Assembly (NCBI GenBank): GCA_036226585.1
Contig: CP108997.1
Location: forward strand, 5,022,001 to 5,086,000
Length of the DNA stretch: 64,000 bases
Source: Streptomyces sp. NBC_00708
GTDB lineage: Bacteria; Actinomycetota; Actinomycetes; Streptomycetales; Streptomycetaceae
Reading direction: 5' to 3'
The first letter of the stretch is position 1. Each line of letters begins with the position of its first letter. A program made the position numbers and the translations under genes. This document shows, piece by piece, positions 8,075-16,530 of the stretch. The notes under the pieces are model-generated. The model was not told the DNA's origin. It searched no databases and saw nothing but the letters and a program-made list of their open reading frames with translations.

Positions 8075-8410
8075 ATGAAACGCAGTGTGCTGACCCGATA
8101 CCGGGTGATGGCTTACGTCACCGCCGTCATGTTGCTGATCCTCTGCGTGTGCATGATCTTCAAATACGGCTTCGACAAGGGTGAGGGCCTGACGCTCGTC
8201 GTCTCCCAGATCCACGGCGTGCTGTACATCATCTACCTGATCTTCGCCTTCGACCTGGGCTCCAAGGCGAAGTGGCCGATGGGCAAGCTCCTGTGGGTGC
8301 TCATCTCGGGCACGATCCCGACGGCCGCGTTCTTCGTCGAGCGCAAGGTCGTCCGCGAGGTCGAGCCGCTGGTCGCCGACACGACGCCGACGGCCCCCGC
8401 GAACGTCTGA
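8075..8410 (+). CDS. DUF3817 integral membrane protein (copy 2)
   Basis: 111-aa paralogue of the protein at 4388. Predicted helices are YRVMAYVTAVMLLILCVCMI, the conserved loop region SQIHGVLYIIYLIFAFDLGS with KAKWPMGK, and a third helix LLWVLISGTIPTAAFFVE. ATG 8075 begins MKRSVLTRYRV; no strong Shine-Dalgarno is seen (TTACGCTCGATGCC precedes it). It is followed by a hairpin terminator at 8417. Function unknown. Confidence 0.83.
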   Translation: MKRSVLTRYRVMAYVTAVMLLILCVCMIFKYGFDKGEGLTLVVSQIHGVLYIIYLIFAFDLGSKAKWPMGKLLWVLISGTIPTAAFFVERKVVREVEPLVADTTPTAPANV

Positions 8411-8416
8411 CCTCAC

Positions 8417-8449
8417 CGAACCGCCCCGCGCGAAGCGCCGGGCGGTTTG
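8417..8449 (+). terminator. Hairpin terminator after DUF3817 copy 2
   Basis: AACCGCCC (8419-8426) pairs with GGGCGGTT (8440-8447), with an additional GCGC/GCGC inner stem and a GAA loop, followed by a short T-rich stretch. It separates the DUF3817 gene from the icmA promoter. Confidence 0.7.
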
Positions 8450-8452
8450 TCA

Positions 8453-8482
8453 TCGACATTTACTAGGACGTCCTAGTAAATT
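8453..8482 (+). promoter_or_regulatory. Predicted icmA promoter with a perfect 24-bp palindrome
   Basis: TCGACA (8453-8458) and TAAATT (8477-8482) are separated by 18 bp and resemble -35 and -10 boxes; the -10 ends six bases before the icmA ATG, so the transcript may be leaderless. A perfect palindrome centred on GACGTC runs from 8458 to 8481 (ATTTACTAGGAC and its complement) and fills the spacer, as expected for a dimeric repressor operator. The regulator is not identified; the TetR protein downstream at 10232 is one candidate. Confidence 0.65.
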
Positions 8483-8488
8483 GGAGGC

Positions 8489-10189
8489 ATGGACGCTGAC
8501 GCGATCGAGGAAGGCCGCCGCCGCTGGCAGGCCCGTTACGACAAGGCCCGCAAGCGTGACGCGGACTTCACCACGCTCTCCGGCGACCCGGTCGAGCCCG
8601 TCTACGGCCCCCGCCCCGGGGACGCGTACGAGGGCTTCGAGCGGATCGGCTGGCCCGGCGAGTACCCCTTCACCCGGGGACTCCACCCGACCGGCTACCG
8701 GGGCCGCACCTGGACCATCCGCCAGTTCGCCGGCTTCGGCAACGCCGAGCAGACCAACGAGCGCTACAAGATGATCCTGGCCGCCGGCGGCGGCGGGCTG
8801 AGCGTGGCCTTCGACATGCCGACGCTGATGGGCCGCGACTCCGACGACCCGCGCGCGCTCGGCGAGGTCGGCCACTGCGGCGTCGCCATCGACTCCGCCG
8901 CCGACATGGAGGTCCTGTTCCAGGACATCCCGCTCGGTGACGTCACGACGTCGATGACGATCAGCGGCCCGGCCGTCCCGGTCTTCTGCATGTACCTGGT
9001 CGCCGCCGAGCGCCAGGGCGTCGACCCGGCCGTCCTCAACGGCACGCTCCAGACGGACATCTTCAAGGAGTACATCGCGCAGAAGGAGTGGCTCTTCCAG
9101 CCCGAGCCCCATCTGCGCCTCATCGGGGACCTGATGGAGCACTGCGCGAGCTCCATCCCCGCGTACAAGCCGCTCTCCGTCTCCGGCTACCACATCCGCG
9201 AGGCCGGGGCGACGGCCGCGCAGGAGCTGGCGTACACCCTCGCCGACGGCTTCGGCTACGTGGAACTCGGCCTCTCGCGCGGGCTCGACGTCGACACCTT
9301 CGCGCCCGGCCTGTCCTTCTTCTTCGACGCGCACCTCGACTTCTTCGAGGAGATCGCCAAGTTCCGCGCCGCCCGCCGGATCTGGGCCCGCTGGATGAAG
9401 GAGACGTACGGCGCGAAGACCGACAAGGCCCAGTGGCTGCGCTTCCACACCCAGACCGCCGGTGTCTCGCTCACCGCGCAGCAGCCGTACAACAACGTCG
9501 TACGCACCGCCGTCGAGGCCCTGTCAGCCGTCCTCGGCGGCACCAACTCGCTGCACACCAACGCCCTCGACGAGACCCTGGCGCTCCCCTCCGAGCAGGC
9601 CGCCGAGATCGCGCTGCGCACCCAGCAGGTGCTGATGGAGGAGACCGGCGTCGCCAACGTGGCCGACCCGCTGGGCGGTTCCTGGTACGTGGAGCAGCTC
9701 ACCGACCGCATCGAGGCCGACGCCGAGAAGATCTTCGAGCAGATCAAGGAGCGCGGCACCCGCGCCCACCCCGACGGGCAGCACCCGGTCGGCCCGGTCA
9801 CCTCCGGCATCCTGCGCGGTATCGAGGACGGCTGGTTCACCGGCGAGATCGCCGAATCCGCCTTCCAGTACCAGCAGGCCCTGGAGAAGGGCGACAAGCG
9901 CGTCGTCGGCGTCAACGTCGCGCACGGCTCGGTCACCGGCGACCTGGAGATCCTGCGGGTCAGCCACGAGGTCGAGCGCGAGCAGGTCCGGGTGCTCGCC
10001 GGCCGCAAGGAGGCCCGCGACGACGCCCGGGTCAAGAGCGCCCTGGACGCCATGCTGGCCGCCGCACGCGACGGCTCCAACATGATCGCGCCGATGCTCG
10101 ACGCGGTCCGCGCGGAGGCGACCCTCGGCGAGATCTGCGGCGTCCTGCGCGACGAGTGGGGCGTCTACACGGAGCCGGCCGGCTTCTGA
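8489..10189 (+). CDS. icmA: Isobutyryl-CoA mutase large subunit
   Basis: 566-aa large subunit of coenzyme-B12-dependent isobutyryl-CoA mutase, which interconverts isobutyryl-CoA and n-butyryl-CoA, linking valine breakdown to butyryl-CoA and precursor supply. The TIM-barrel begins with [18 protein letters not shown]80 (RQF) and Q198 (YIAQKEW) are the residues that distinguish isobutyryl-CoA mutase from methylmalonyl-CoA mutase, which has Tyr and Arg there. The length is exactly that of known IcmA, and there is no C-terminal B12-binding domain; the B12-binding small subunit (IcmB) must be encoded elsewhere. GGAGG lies only one base before ATG 8489, too close for a good Shine-Dalgarno, which fits a leaderless start. 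Confidence 0.95.
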   Translation: MDADAIEEGRRRWQARYDKARKRDADFTTLSGDPVEPVYGPRPGDAYEGFERIGWPGEYPFTRGLHPTGYRGRTWTIRQFAGFGNAEQTNERYKMILAAGGGGLSVAFDMPTLMGRDSDDPRALGEVGHCGVAIDSAADMEVLFQDIPLGDVTTSMTISGPAVPVFCMYLVAAERQGVDPAVLNGTLQTDIFKEYIAQKEWLFQPEPHLRLIGDLMEHCASSIPAYKPLSVSGYHIREAGATAAQELAYTLADGFGYVELGLSRGLDVDTFAPGLSFFFDAHLDFFEEIAKFRAARRIWARWMKETYGAKTDKAQWLRFHTQTAGVSLTAQQPYNNVVRTAVEALSAVLGGTNSLHTNALDETLALPSEQAAEIALRTQQVLMEETGVANVADPLGGSWYVEQLTDRIEADAEKIFEQIKERGTRAHPDGQHPVGPVTSGILRGIEDGWFTGEIAESAFQYQQALEKGDKRVVGVNVAHGSVTGDLEILRVSHEVEREQVRVLAGRKEARDDARVKSALDAMLAAARDGSNMIAPMLDAVRAEATLGEICGVLRDEWGVYTEPAGF

Positions 10190-10231
10190 CGTACGTACGG
10201 CCGCAGCTAGGGCCTGTCCGCCGGGCAGGCG

Positions 10232-10861
10232 CTAACCGGCGGCGGCCGCGCCCAGCCCCGCCAGCAGCAGCAGCGTGAAGCGCCGGGCCCAGTCGGCATC
10301 GACGGGCTCGGCGCTCACCAGTGTCCGGTGCACCACCGCGCCGGCGATCACGTCGAAGATCAGGTCCGCCGTCAGCGCCGCCGTCGCCTCGTCCGGCTCG
10401 ACGGGCAGCTCGCCGCGCTCCTGTGCCCGCCGCCGCCCCTGGAGCACGAGGCGCTTCTGCCGGTTGACGATCGAGTCGCGGATACGGGCCCGCAGCGCCT
10501 CGTCCCGCGTCGACTCCGCGACCACCGCCATCAGCGCGGTCCGGGTCTCCGGCCGGTCCAGCAGCGCGGCGAACTGCAGCACCACCGCCTCCACATCGGC
10601 GGCCAGGCTGCCCAGGTCCGGCAGCTCCAGCTCGTCGAAGAGCACCGCGACCGCGTCCACGACCAGCTCGTTCTTGCCCGCCCAGCGCCGGTAGAGGGTC
10701 GTCTTGGCGACCCCCGCCCGCGTCGCCACGTCACCCATCGTCAGCTTCGACCAGCCGAGGTCCACGAGGGAGGCTCTGGTCGCCTCCAGGATCGCCTCGT
10801 CGGCCTCGGCGCTGCGCGGGCGTCCCGATCGTGCGGGTTTGGGGTGGCTGCGGCTGAGCAT
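10232..10861 (-). CDS. TetR-family transcriptional regulator
   Basis: 209-aa TetR repressor. The N-terminal HTH reads ILEATRASLVDLGWSKLTMG, DVATRAGVAKTTLYRRWAGK, NELVVDAV; the C-terminal ligand domain is all-alpha. ATG 10861 (MLSRSHPKPARSGRPRS) is chosen because the basic RSGRPR segment before the HTH is typical of the family and upstream residues look noncoding. It converges with icmA and diverges from the CnoX-like gene; the gap to the latter contains a perfect 9-bp inverted repeat that is a plausible operator. The ligand is unknown. Confidence 0.88.
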   Translation of the reverse strand: MLSRSHPKPARSGRPRSAEADEAILEATRASLVDLGWSKLTMGDVATRAGVAKTTLYRRWAGKNELVVDAVAVLFDELELPDLGSLAADVEAVVLQFAALLDRPETRTALMAVVAESTRDEALRARIRDSIVNRQKRLVLQGRRRAQERGELPVEPDEATAALTADLIFDVIAGAVVHRTLVSAEPVDADWARRFTLLLLAGLGAAAAG

Positions 10862-10956
10862 GCGGCGACCATACCCGCCAGTAGGTAAATCCGACCGGCC
10901 CCGATACCCGTGAGACAGATCACCGAACACTCTTGTGCACGAGGGGTCGTGGCCAG

Positions 10957-10979
10957 TTACGCTACGGGTCGTAGCGTAA
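10957..10979. promoter_or_regulatory. Inverted repeat in the TetR/CnoX divergent region
   Basis: TTACGCTAC (10957-10965), GGGTC spacer, GTAGCGTAA (10971-10979): a perfect 9-bp dyad with a 5-bp spacer, the size of a TetR-type operator. It is the only strong dyad in the 318-bp gap 10862-11179, which otherwise shows no gene. Confidence 0.6.
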
Positions 10980-11179
10980 GGCGTCGGCCCCGGCCGGCGT
11001 GAGCGCCACGAACGATCGACAGCCACAGGCGCCGGGTGGGGACCGGGCGCCGAACCGGGTCTTTCAGGGGCCCCGCGGCCGTGTCTGTCCGTCCACCTCG
11101 CACACCGGCGAGAGGCGCGGACGGGCGCGGTTCACGTATCGCTTTCCGGAACAGCGCACCGAGGGGGGAGGATGTACGC

Positions 11180-12151
11180 ATGCAGCCCAGAAACATGTCC
11201 ATGAGCGGCGTCGTCGACCTCGCCGCGGTGAAGGCGGCCGGAGAGGCCAAGGCGAAGGCGGAGCAGACCCGCGCCGAGTCCGCCCGGCAGGGCGGCCCCG
11301 CGGCCGTCCCCGCGTCCTCCCTCGTGATCGACGTCGACGAGGCGGGCTTCGAGAACGACGTCCTCCAGCGCTCCGCCGAAGTGCCCGTCGTCATCGACTT
11401 CTGGGCCGAGTGGTGCGAGCCGTGCAAGCAGCTGGGGCCGCTCCTGGAGCGCCTGGCCCACGAGTACAACGGCCGCTTCCTGCTGGCCAAGGTCGACGTC
11501 GACGCCAACCAGATGCTGATGCAGCAGTTCGGCATCCAGGGCATCCCGGCCGTCTTCGCCGTCGTCGCCGGACAGGCGCTGCCCCTCTTCCAGGGCGCGG
11601 CCCCCGAGGCCCAGATCCGCCAGACCCTGGACCAGCTGATCCAGGTCGGCGAGGAGCGCTTCGGCCTCACCGGTATCGCGGTCGACCCGGAGGGCGCCCC
11701 GGAGGTCCAGGCGGCGGCTCCGGCCCCTCCCGGCCCCTACGACGCTCTCCTGGAGGCGGCGGCGCAGGCGCTGGACGCCAATGACTTCCCGGGTGCCGTC
11801 CAGGCGTACAAGAACGTCCTGTCCGACGATCCGGCCAACACGGAGGCCAGGCTCGGTCTCGCTCAGGCGGAGCTGCTGGCCCGCGTGCAGCAGACGGATC
11901 CGCAGAAGGTGCGTCAGGAGGCCGCCGAGAAGCCGGCCGACGTGGACGCGCAGCTGGCGGCGGCCGACCTCGACCTCGTCGGCGGCCATGTGGAGGACGC
12001 CTTCGGGCGGCTCGTGGAGACGGTGCGCCGTACGTTCGGCGACGACCGCGACCGGGTCCGGCTGCGGCTGCTCGACCTCTTCGAGGTGATCGGCCCGGAG
12101 GACCAGCGGGTCGCTGCCGCGCGCACCGCGCTGGCGCGCGTCCTGTTCTGA
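11180..12151 (+). CDS. Thioredoxin/TPR co-chaperone, CnoX (YbbN)-like
   Basis: 323-aa cytoplasmic protein with an N-terminal Ala-rich region (1-45), a thioredoxin domain (about 48-155) and a C-terminal TPR-like helical domain (about 170-323: DANDFPGAVQAYKNVLSDDP, ARLGLAQAELL). The redox site is WCEPC with C79 and C82. The layout matches CnoX/YbbN, a holdase that protects clients from oxidation; unlike E. coli CnoX the CxxC is intact here, so it may also act in thiol exchange (inference). ATG 11180 follows a strong GGGGGAGG. A strong terminator follows the gene. Confidence 0.88.
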   Translation: MQPRNMSMSGVVDLAAVKAAGEAKAKAEQTRAESARQGGPAAVPASSLVIDVDEAGFENDVLQRSAEVPVVIDFWAEWCEPCKQLGPLLERLAHEYNGRFLLAKVDVDANQMLMQQFGIQGIPAVFAVVAGQALPLFQGAAPEAQIRQTLDQLIQVGEERFGLTGIAVDPEGAPEVQAAAPAPPGPYDALLEAAAQALDANDFPGAVQAYKNVLSDDPANTEARLGLAQAELLARVQQTDPQKVRQEAAEKPADVDAQLAAADLDLVGGHVEDAFGRLVETVRRTFGDDRDRVRLRLLDLFEVIGPEDQRVAAARTALARVLF

Positions 12152-12188
12152 TCCGATTGGTCCGGCGCGATTGTGCCGAACTGACAAC

Positions 12189-12225
12189 ACGGCCGCGGCA
12201 GCCTCCGGGCGCCGCGGCCGTTTTC
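12189..12225 (+). terminator. Rho-independent-like terminator after the CnoX-like gene
   Basis: ACGGCCGCGGC (12189-12199) pairs perfectly with GCCGCGGCCGT (12211-12221) and is followed by TTTT. Confidence 0.88.
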
Positions 12226-12282
12226 GCGATCAGGCGATAAGAGTAGGCCCTGCTTTACCAAATCTTGATAAAAGCACGGCCT

Positions 12283-12428
12283 GTTACTCGCAGTAAATCG
12301 ATCTTTGTGATCTGTCCCGTTTCGCTCGCCCTTCCTCCTTTTCGTCCGCCACTCCGGCGCAACCCTGTGTGGCCGCTCGGTGCCAGCAGGTCGTGGCCTG
12401 GTTATGAGGGCGTTACCAGCGAGTAACG
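12283..12428. promoter_or_regulatory. Two related dyads upstream of the DUF6230 gene
   Basis: TTACT-CGC-AGTAA (12284-12296) and CGTTAC-CAGCGA-GTAACG (12411-12428). The 9-mer GTTACTCGC occurs exactly in both, at 12283-12291 and, inverted, at 12419-12427, so they are probably sites for one regulator. They lie in the 628-bp gap 12152-12779, where no gene is seen. The remaining sequence is GC-rich with no further clear motif before the AAGGAGGA ribosome binding site of the DUF6230 gene. Confidence 0.55.
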
Positions 12429-12779
12429 AACCCCCTTGTGTCACGGCCGGGAATGGACCACGATCGGCCACGCTCGGTCCAATAACGCCAGTCCGGCTGC
12501 CAGCCGGGAGCGGCGGCTCCGTTGGGTCCCCACCGAGCGGGTCGGCGGCAGTGGCGCCGGCTCCGGACAGGGGGGTTCCTGCCGGTCGGCAGGGCCTGTC
12601 CGATCAGGTCACGCACACGCGTGACCCGTGGTTGTCGCTCGGGGGTGATCGCCGGTGATGCGGACGCGGTACATGCCTCCGTATGCGGGCGCTCTCCTTT
12701 CCGAGGACGTAGCACTTCTCCCATCCCAGGTCGGGCAGGATGCCGGACCGGAGATGTACGTCCGAGAAGGAGGAAAAAT

Positions 12780-13448
12780 ATGAGTTCCCAGGTTCGCGGT
12801 GGCACGAGATGGAAGCGTTTCGCTGTCGTCATGGTGCCGAGCGTCATAGCCACCGCCGCCGTCGGCGTCGGTCTGGCCCAGGGCGCGCTCGCCGCGTCCT
12901 TCAGCGTTTCGGGCCAGGAGTTCAAGGTCAAGGCCGGTGAACTCGAGGGCTACGACTTCGTGCAGTACGGGAGTGTGGCCACCGAGCAGGGTGCCGACCC
13001 CAAGGTGGCTGACGGCAAGGGCCACGCCGTGGCCGTGTCGGGCTTCAGCAAGGCCTACATCACGAACATGTGCCAGTCGGTCGTGACGCCCAACCTGCCG
13101 TTCGGTCTCGGCGACATCACCCTGCGGCTGGAGGCGGGTGGCGAGGGGCACGACCGTGTCTACGCCAAGGACCTCTACCTCGATGTGTCGGAACTCGACG
13201 GCGACGCCAAGTTCAGCAACATCGACATCGGCGTGGCCGCCGGTTCGCTGAAGAAGGACAAGCCGGGCAGCATCGGCATCCAGCCCGGTACGCAGGCCAA
13301 CCCCAACGGGTTCGCCCAGCGTGCCGAGAAGGCCGTGCTGACCGACGTCCACCAGAAGGCGTGGGCCACGACGGCCGGCACCTTCAACCTCAGTGGACTG
13401 AAGCTGCGCCTGCACAAGGGCTCCGGCGCCGGCAAGGAGTGCTACTAA
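12780..13448 (+). CDS. DUF6230 family exported protein
   Basis: 222-aa secreted or membrane-anchored protein of unknown function. It has a basic N-terminus (GGTRWKRFAVVM), a hydrophobic stretch VPSVIATAAVGVGLAQGALA (residues about 19-38) with an Ala-x-Ala site, and a beta-rich mature domain ending in ECY. Two Cys residues (in ITNMCQSVV and the terminal GKECY) could form a disulfide. ATG 12780 has an ideal AAGGAGGA Shine-Dalgarno at 12767-12774. It heads a three-gene set with a DUF6114 membrane protein and an exported repeat-rich protein. Confidence 0.85.
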   Translation: MSSQVRGGTRWKRFAVVMVPSVIATAAVGVGLAQGALAASFSVSGQEFKVKAGELEGYDFVQYGSVATEQGADPKVADGKGHAVAVSGFSKAYITNMCQSVVTPNLPFGLGDITLRLEAGGEGHDRVYAKDLYLDVSELDGDAKFSNIDIGVAAGSLKKDKPGSIGIQPGTQANPNGFAQRAEKAVLTDVHQKAWATTAGTFNLSGLKLRLHKGSGAGKECY

Positions 13449-13543
13449 GCACTCGCCCCGGGCGGCCGGGGGCGCTTCGCGTGCCCCCGGCCGCCCACCC
13501 TTCTCCTTCTCACAGCAGTACCGGTTCCAGGGAGCTGTTTTCC

Positions 13544-14122
13544 ATGAGCCCCGAATCCCAAGGGCAGAACGAGCACTACCTCTCCATCGCCTGGCGAGGC
13601 TTCCGCACCTGGCGGGGTGACCGGCCGTTCTGGGCCGGACTGTTCACCATGCTGGGCGGCTTGCCCATCATGTACTTCCCGTACGCGAACATGCACCTCG
13701 GCAACATGACGCTGGCGATGTCCACCACCGCCGGCGCCGGTTCGCTGATCATCGGTGTCCTGCTCGTCACGCTGGGCCTGACGATGTGGTTCCACAGCAT
13801 CGTCCGTGTGTTCGCCGGTGTCGCGGCGATTCTGCTGGCCCTGATCTCCATACCCGTCGCCAACATCGGCGGTTTCGTGATCGGCTTCGTCTTCGCCCTG
13901 CTCGGCGGCGCGCTCTCCGTGTCGTGGGTCCCGGGCGAGGCGCCGGCGGAGGGCGAGCCCGCGTCGGCCGCGGCCGCTCCCGCCGAGGAGGCCCCGGAGA
14001 CCGTCTCGTTCGCGAAGGACGAGCCGCTTCCCGAGGGCGTGCTCCACGGGGCGGGCATCCCCGAGCAGCAGGCGTACGACACGACCGTCGAGACCGAGGG
14101 CGGGAGGCATCGTGCGGGGTGA
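13544..14122 (+). CDS. DUF6114 integral membrane protein
   Basis: 192-aa protein with four predicted membrane helices (about residues 26-46, 52-70, 76-96 and 100-124) beginning after WRGFRTWRGDRPFWAGLFTM and including FVIGFVFALLGGALSVSW. A cytoplasmic Ala/Glu/Pro-rich tail follows (EAPAEGEPASAAAAPAEEAP). It overlaps the next gene by 11 bp. The adjacency of DUF6230 and DUF6114 suggests that this protein is the membrane partner of the exported product (inference). Confidence 0.85.
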   Translation: MSPESQGQNEHYLSIAWRGFRTWRGDRPFWAGLFTMLGGLPIMYFPYANMHLGNMTLAMSTTAGAGSLIIGVLLVTLGLTMWFHSIVRVFAGVAAILLALISIPVANIGGFVIGFVFALLGGALSVSWVPGEAPAEGEPASAAAAPAEEAPETVSFAKDEPLPEGVLHGAGIPEQQAYDTTVETEGGRHRAG

Positions 14123-15428
14123 CGACAAGCAGGTGAACGCCGCGGACGAGAGCGGGTTCCAGGAACGCAGAGGACCCCGTCACGCCGCCCCCAGGAAGTC
14201 GCTGCTGACGAAGCTCCACATGCCCTCGGGCAAGAAGGCGTTCGCGCTCGCCGCGATGCCGACGGCGGTCTTCGTCGGGATGGGGCTCACGCCGAAGCTG
14301 GCGATGGCCGACGACTCGACGGACATCCCCTACGCGCCCGGCCCCTGTGTGACCCGCTCCGACGAGCCGAGCGAGTCGGCCGACCCGACGCCCTCCGCGT
14401 CGAAGACGCCGTCCCCGTCGGCGAGCACGAGCAGCAAGCCGGCTCCGGAGACGAGCGATCAGGCGACTCCGAAGCCCACGGCCACCGGCTCGGCGGCCGA
14501 CAAGGGCAGCGAAGCCGCCGACACCGCGAAGCAGAAGAGCACCGACGCCGCACCGGCCGAGACCCCGGCCGCCACCCCGTCGCCCACCAAGTCGAAGAAC
14601 CCTCTCGACCCGCTGGGCCTCGGCGACGCGCTCAAGGACCTCTTCGACGGACCGGACAAGGAGACGGCGAGCCCGTCCCCGACAGCCACCACCGCGAGCC
14701 CGAAGCCCTCGGACTCCGCCACCGCGGACTCGAAGGACAAGGCCGAGGACAAGCCGGCCGAGAAGACCGTCGAGAAGGCCACCGGCGCGGCGAAGGACAC
14801 GGTCGACAAGACCACCGACGCCATCCGCGAGGCGGCCGGCAAGGCGGGCAGGACGGTCGAGGAACTCGACGAGGACGTCAAGGGCACCGACGCCAAGAAG
14901 GACGAGGACATCCCGGACGGCGCCAAGGAGCCGTTCCCGTGTCCGACCGCCGACCCGGAGGCCCTGGCCAACGCGAAGGCGGAGCCCGGCATTCCCATGC
15001 TGCCCAGCGACCCGTGGATCCTGGAGAGCTCGCTGCTCACCCTGAACGGGCTCGACTACAAGGGCATCGTCGAGGTGCAGAAGGCCGACGGCACCACCAA
15101 GAAGGTGCTGAAGTTCACCGCGTCCTCGATCGACATCAAGGACCTGCACCAGCTGACGACCGGTCCGCAGTCGGGCCTCACCGGCCATGTGCAGGCGAGC
15201 AAGGGGTCGACCTCCACCATCAGGAACGGCACGGTGACGATGTACACGGAGGAGCTGAAGGGCAACCTCTTCGGCCTCATCCCGATCACCTTCAGCCCGG
15301 AGACCCCGCCCCCGCTGAACGTCCCGTTCGCCTTCTTCACCAAGGTGAAGGTCACCCAGGCAGGCCAGTTCGGCGGCACGCTGACCGTGCCCGGCCTGCA
15401 CAACTATTTCACCAAGGACGGCGCCTGA
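14112..15428 (+). CDS. Exported Pro/Ala/Ser/Thr/Lys-rich protein with beta domain
   Basis: 438-aa protein with a basic N-terminus, a membrane or signal segment (about 44-66, ending KLAMADD), a long low-complexity region (about 80-285; PTPSASKTPSPSASTSS, TPAATPSPTKSK) resembling a cell-wall-spanning linker, and a C-terminal domain (about 295-438; DPWILESSLLTLNGLDYKGI, TIRNGTVTMYTEELKGNLFG). That domain has the same alternating-strand look as the DUF6230 mature domain. GTG 14112 overlaps the DUF6114 gene. I do not recognise a named family for the whole protein. A strong terminator ends the cluster. Confidence 0.8.
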   Translation: MRGDDKQVNAADESGFQERRGPRHAAPRKSLLTKLHMPSGKKAFALAAMPTAVFVGMGLTPKLAMADDSTDIPYAPGPCVTRSDEPSESADPTPSASKTPSPSASTSSKPAPETSDQATPKPTATGSAADKGSEAADTAKQKSTDAAPAETPAATPSPTKSKNPLDPLGLGDALKDLFDGPDKETASPSPTATTASPKPSDSATADSKDKAEDKPAEKTVEKATGAAKDTVDKTTDAIREAAGKAGRTVEELDEDVKGTDAKKDEDIPDGAKEPFPCPTADPEALANAKAEPGIPMLPSDPWILESSLLTLNGLDYKGIVEVQKADGTTKKVLKFTASSIDIKDLHQLTTGPQSGLTGHVQASKGSTSTIRNGTVTMYTEELKGNLFGLIPITFSPETPPPLNVPFAFFTKVKVTQAGQFGGTLTVPGLHNYFTKDGA

Positions 15429-15442
15429 CGCCTCTCGGTAGC

Positions 15443-15485
15443 ATGGCGAAGGCCCGCCACCTCTCGGGGTGCGGGCCTTCGCCAT
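15443..15485 (+). terminator. Perfect 15-bp hairpin ending the DUF6230 cluster
   Basis: ATGGCGAAGGCCCGC (15443-15457) pairs with GCGGGCCTTCGCCAT (15471-15485). It lies 15 bp after the stop of the exported protein and 26 bp before the next gene. Confidence 0.85.
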
Positions 15486-15510
15486 GCTCGTCAACGTCTG
15501 CGGGGGACAA

Positions 15511-16530
15511 GTGAGTTCGATGTATGTGACAGAGCCGGGCGAAGCCCGTATCGAGCCGGTGCGGGGGACGGCCGACGCCACCCGGCCCGCTGTCGACCCC
15601 GGCCGGGTGCCCGTCCGGGTCCACGATGCCGGGGTCTACTACCGCCGGTTCTTCGCGCCCGACGAGGACCACTTCGGGCGCATCCGTGCCGAGCACGCGT
15701 TCCAGTCGCTGACGGAGTCCACCAAGGCCGGCGCCGCCCACCGCACCGGGATCTACCTCACGCCCGTCACCCGGGACGGGGACGAGCTGCACTTCCGGCT
15801 GCTGCGGTGCTCCACGAACCTCTCGGGCCCGACCGAGAACTTCGGCCCGGCCGACACGGAGATCGTCGACGCGCTGAACCGTGAGGCCGCCACGGTCTTC
15901 CGGGATCACGCGCCGCTGAACCATGTCCTCGCGCAGACGTACCACAACACCCCTGCCACGACCGGGCGCAAGCAGTCCAAGGCCCGGATCTCGTCCCACG
16001 CCGACAAGACGAAGGACATGCCCCGCAACGGCGTCATGGCCTTCTGCACCTTCTACGACCGGCTCGACGGGCTGAGCCCCATGGCCGACGACCCCTACGA
16101 CTACGGTGTGGGGCGCGCGAGCGCGCTCACCCGGCTCCGCTTCCGCCTCAAGGACCCGGCGGACGAACGCGACGGCCGGCCCGCGCAGTTCACGCTGACG
16201 CTCCACCCCGGCTCGGTCTTCCTCATGCCGCTGTCCACCAACCGCCTGTACACGCACGAGGTCCGGCCCTCCACGCTGAACGCCGAGTACCTGCCGACCC
16301 GCCTGGGATACGTGGTGCGCTGTTCGAGCGCCGAGGCCGTGCACAGGGACGGCCGTACGTTCCTCAAGGGCGCGGCGGGCCCGGTGGAGCTGGAGGAGCC
16401 CACGGAGGCGGGCATGGAGGAGCTGCGCGGGCTGTACGCCGAGGAGAACCGGACCACGTCGTTCATCGACTACGGCGACCGGTTCCGCTTCAGCATGAAC
16501 GCGGGGGACTACCGTGCTCCCCGGATCTGA
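15511..16530 (+). CDS. Putative 2-oxoglutarate/Fe(II)-type oxygenase A
   Basis: 339-aa protein I cannot assign to a named family. The pattern H163-A-D165 (RISSHADKTKDM), H249 (LYTHEVRP) and R264 (PTRLGYVVRC) has the order expected for Fe and 2-oxoglutarate ligands in a double-stranded beta-helix; this is inferred from pattern only. It shares a C-terminal signature with the next protein (L-R-x-x-Y/R-x-E-N-x-x-T-x-F). GTG 15511 follows GGGGGACAA closely; ATG 15520 is an alternative. The gene overlaps the next by 17 bp, so the two paralogues are translationally coupled. It may act on protein or small-molecule substrates; nothing nearby indicates which. Confidence 0.7.
   Translation: MSSMYVTEPGEARIEPVRGTADATRPAVDPGRVPVRVHDAGVYYRRFFAPDEDHFGRIRAEHAFQSLTESTKAGAAHRTGIYLTPVTRDGDELHFRLLRCSTNLSGPTENFGPADTEIVDALNREAATVFRDHAPLNHVLAQTYHNTPATTGRKQSKARISSHADKTKDMPRNGVMAFCTFYDRLDGLSPMADDPYDYGVGRASALTRLRFRLKDPADERDGRPAQFTLTLHPGSVFLMPLSTNRLYTHEVRPSTLNAEYLPTRLGYVVRCSSAEAVHRDGRTFLKGAAGPVELEEPTEAGMEELRGLYAEENRTTSFIDYGDRFRFSMNAGDYRAPRI

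Noticed and set aside
5288..8416. 1042-aa minus-strand open frame across the ArsR-like, MFS, MarR and DUF3817 genes
   Set aside because: It is antisense to well-supported genes and its translation is Asp/Glu/Gly/Arg-rich and compositionally biased, typical of shadow frames in high-GC DNA.
8489..10189. IcmA considered as a methylmalonyl-CoA mutase subunit
   Set aside because: F80 and Q198 replace the Tyr and Arg needed for methylmalonyl-CoA, and there is no C-terminal B12 domain.
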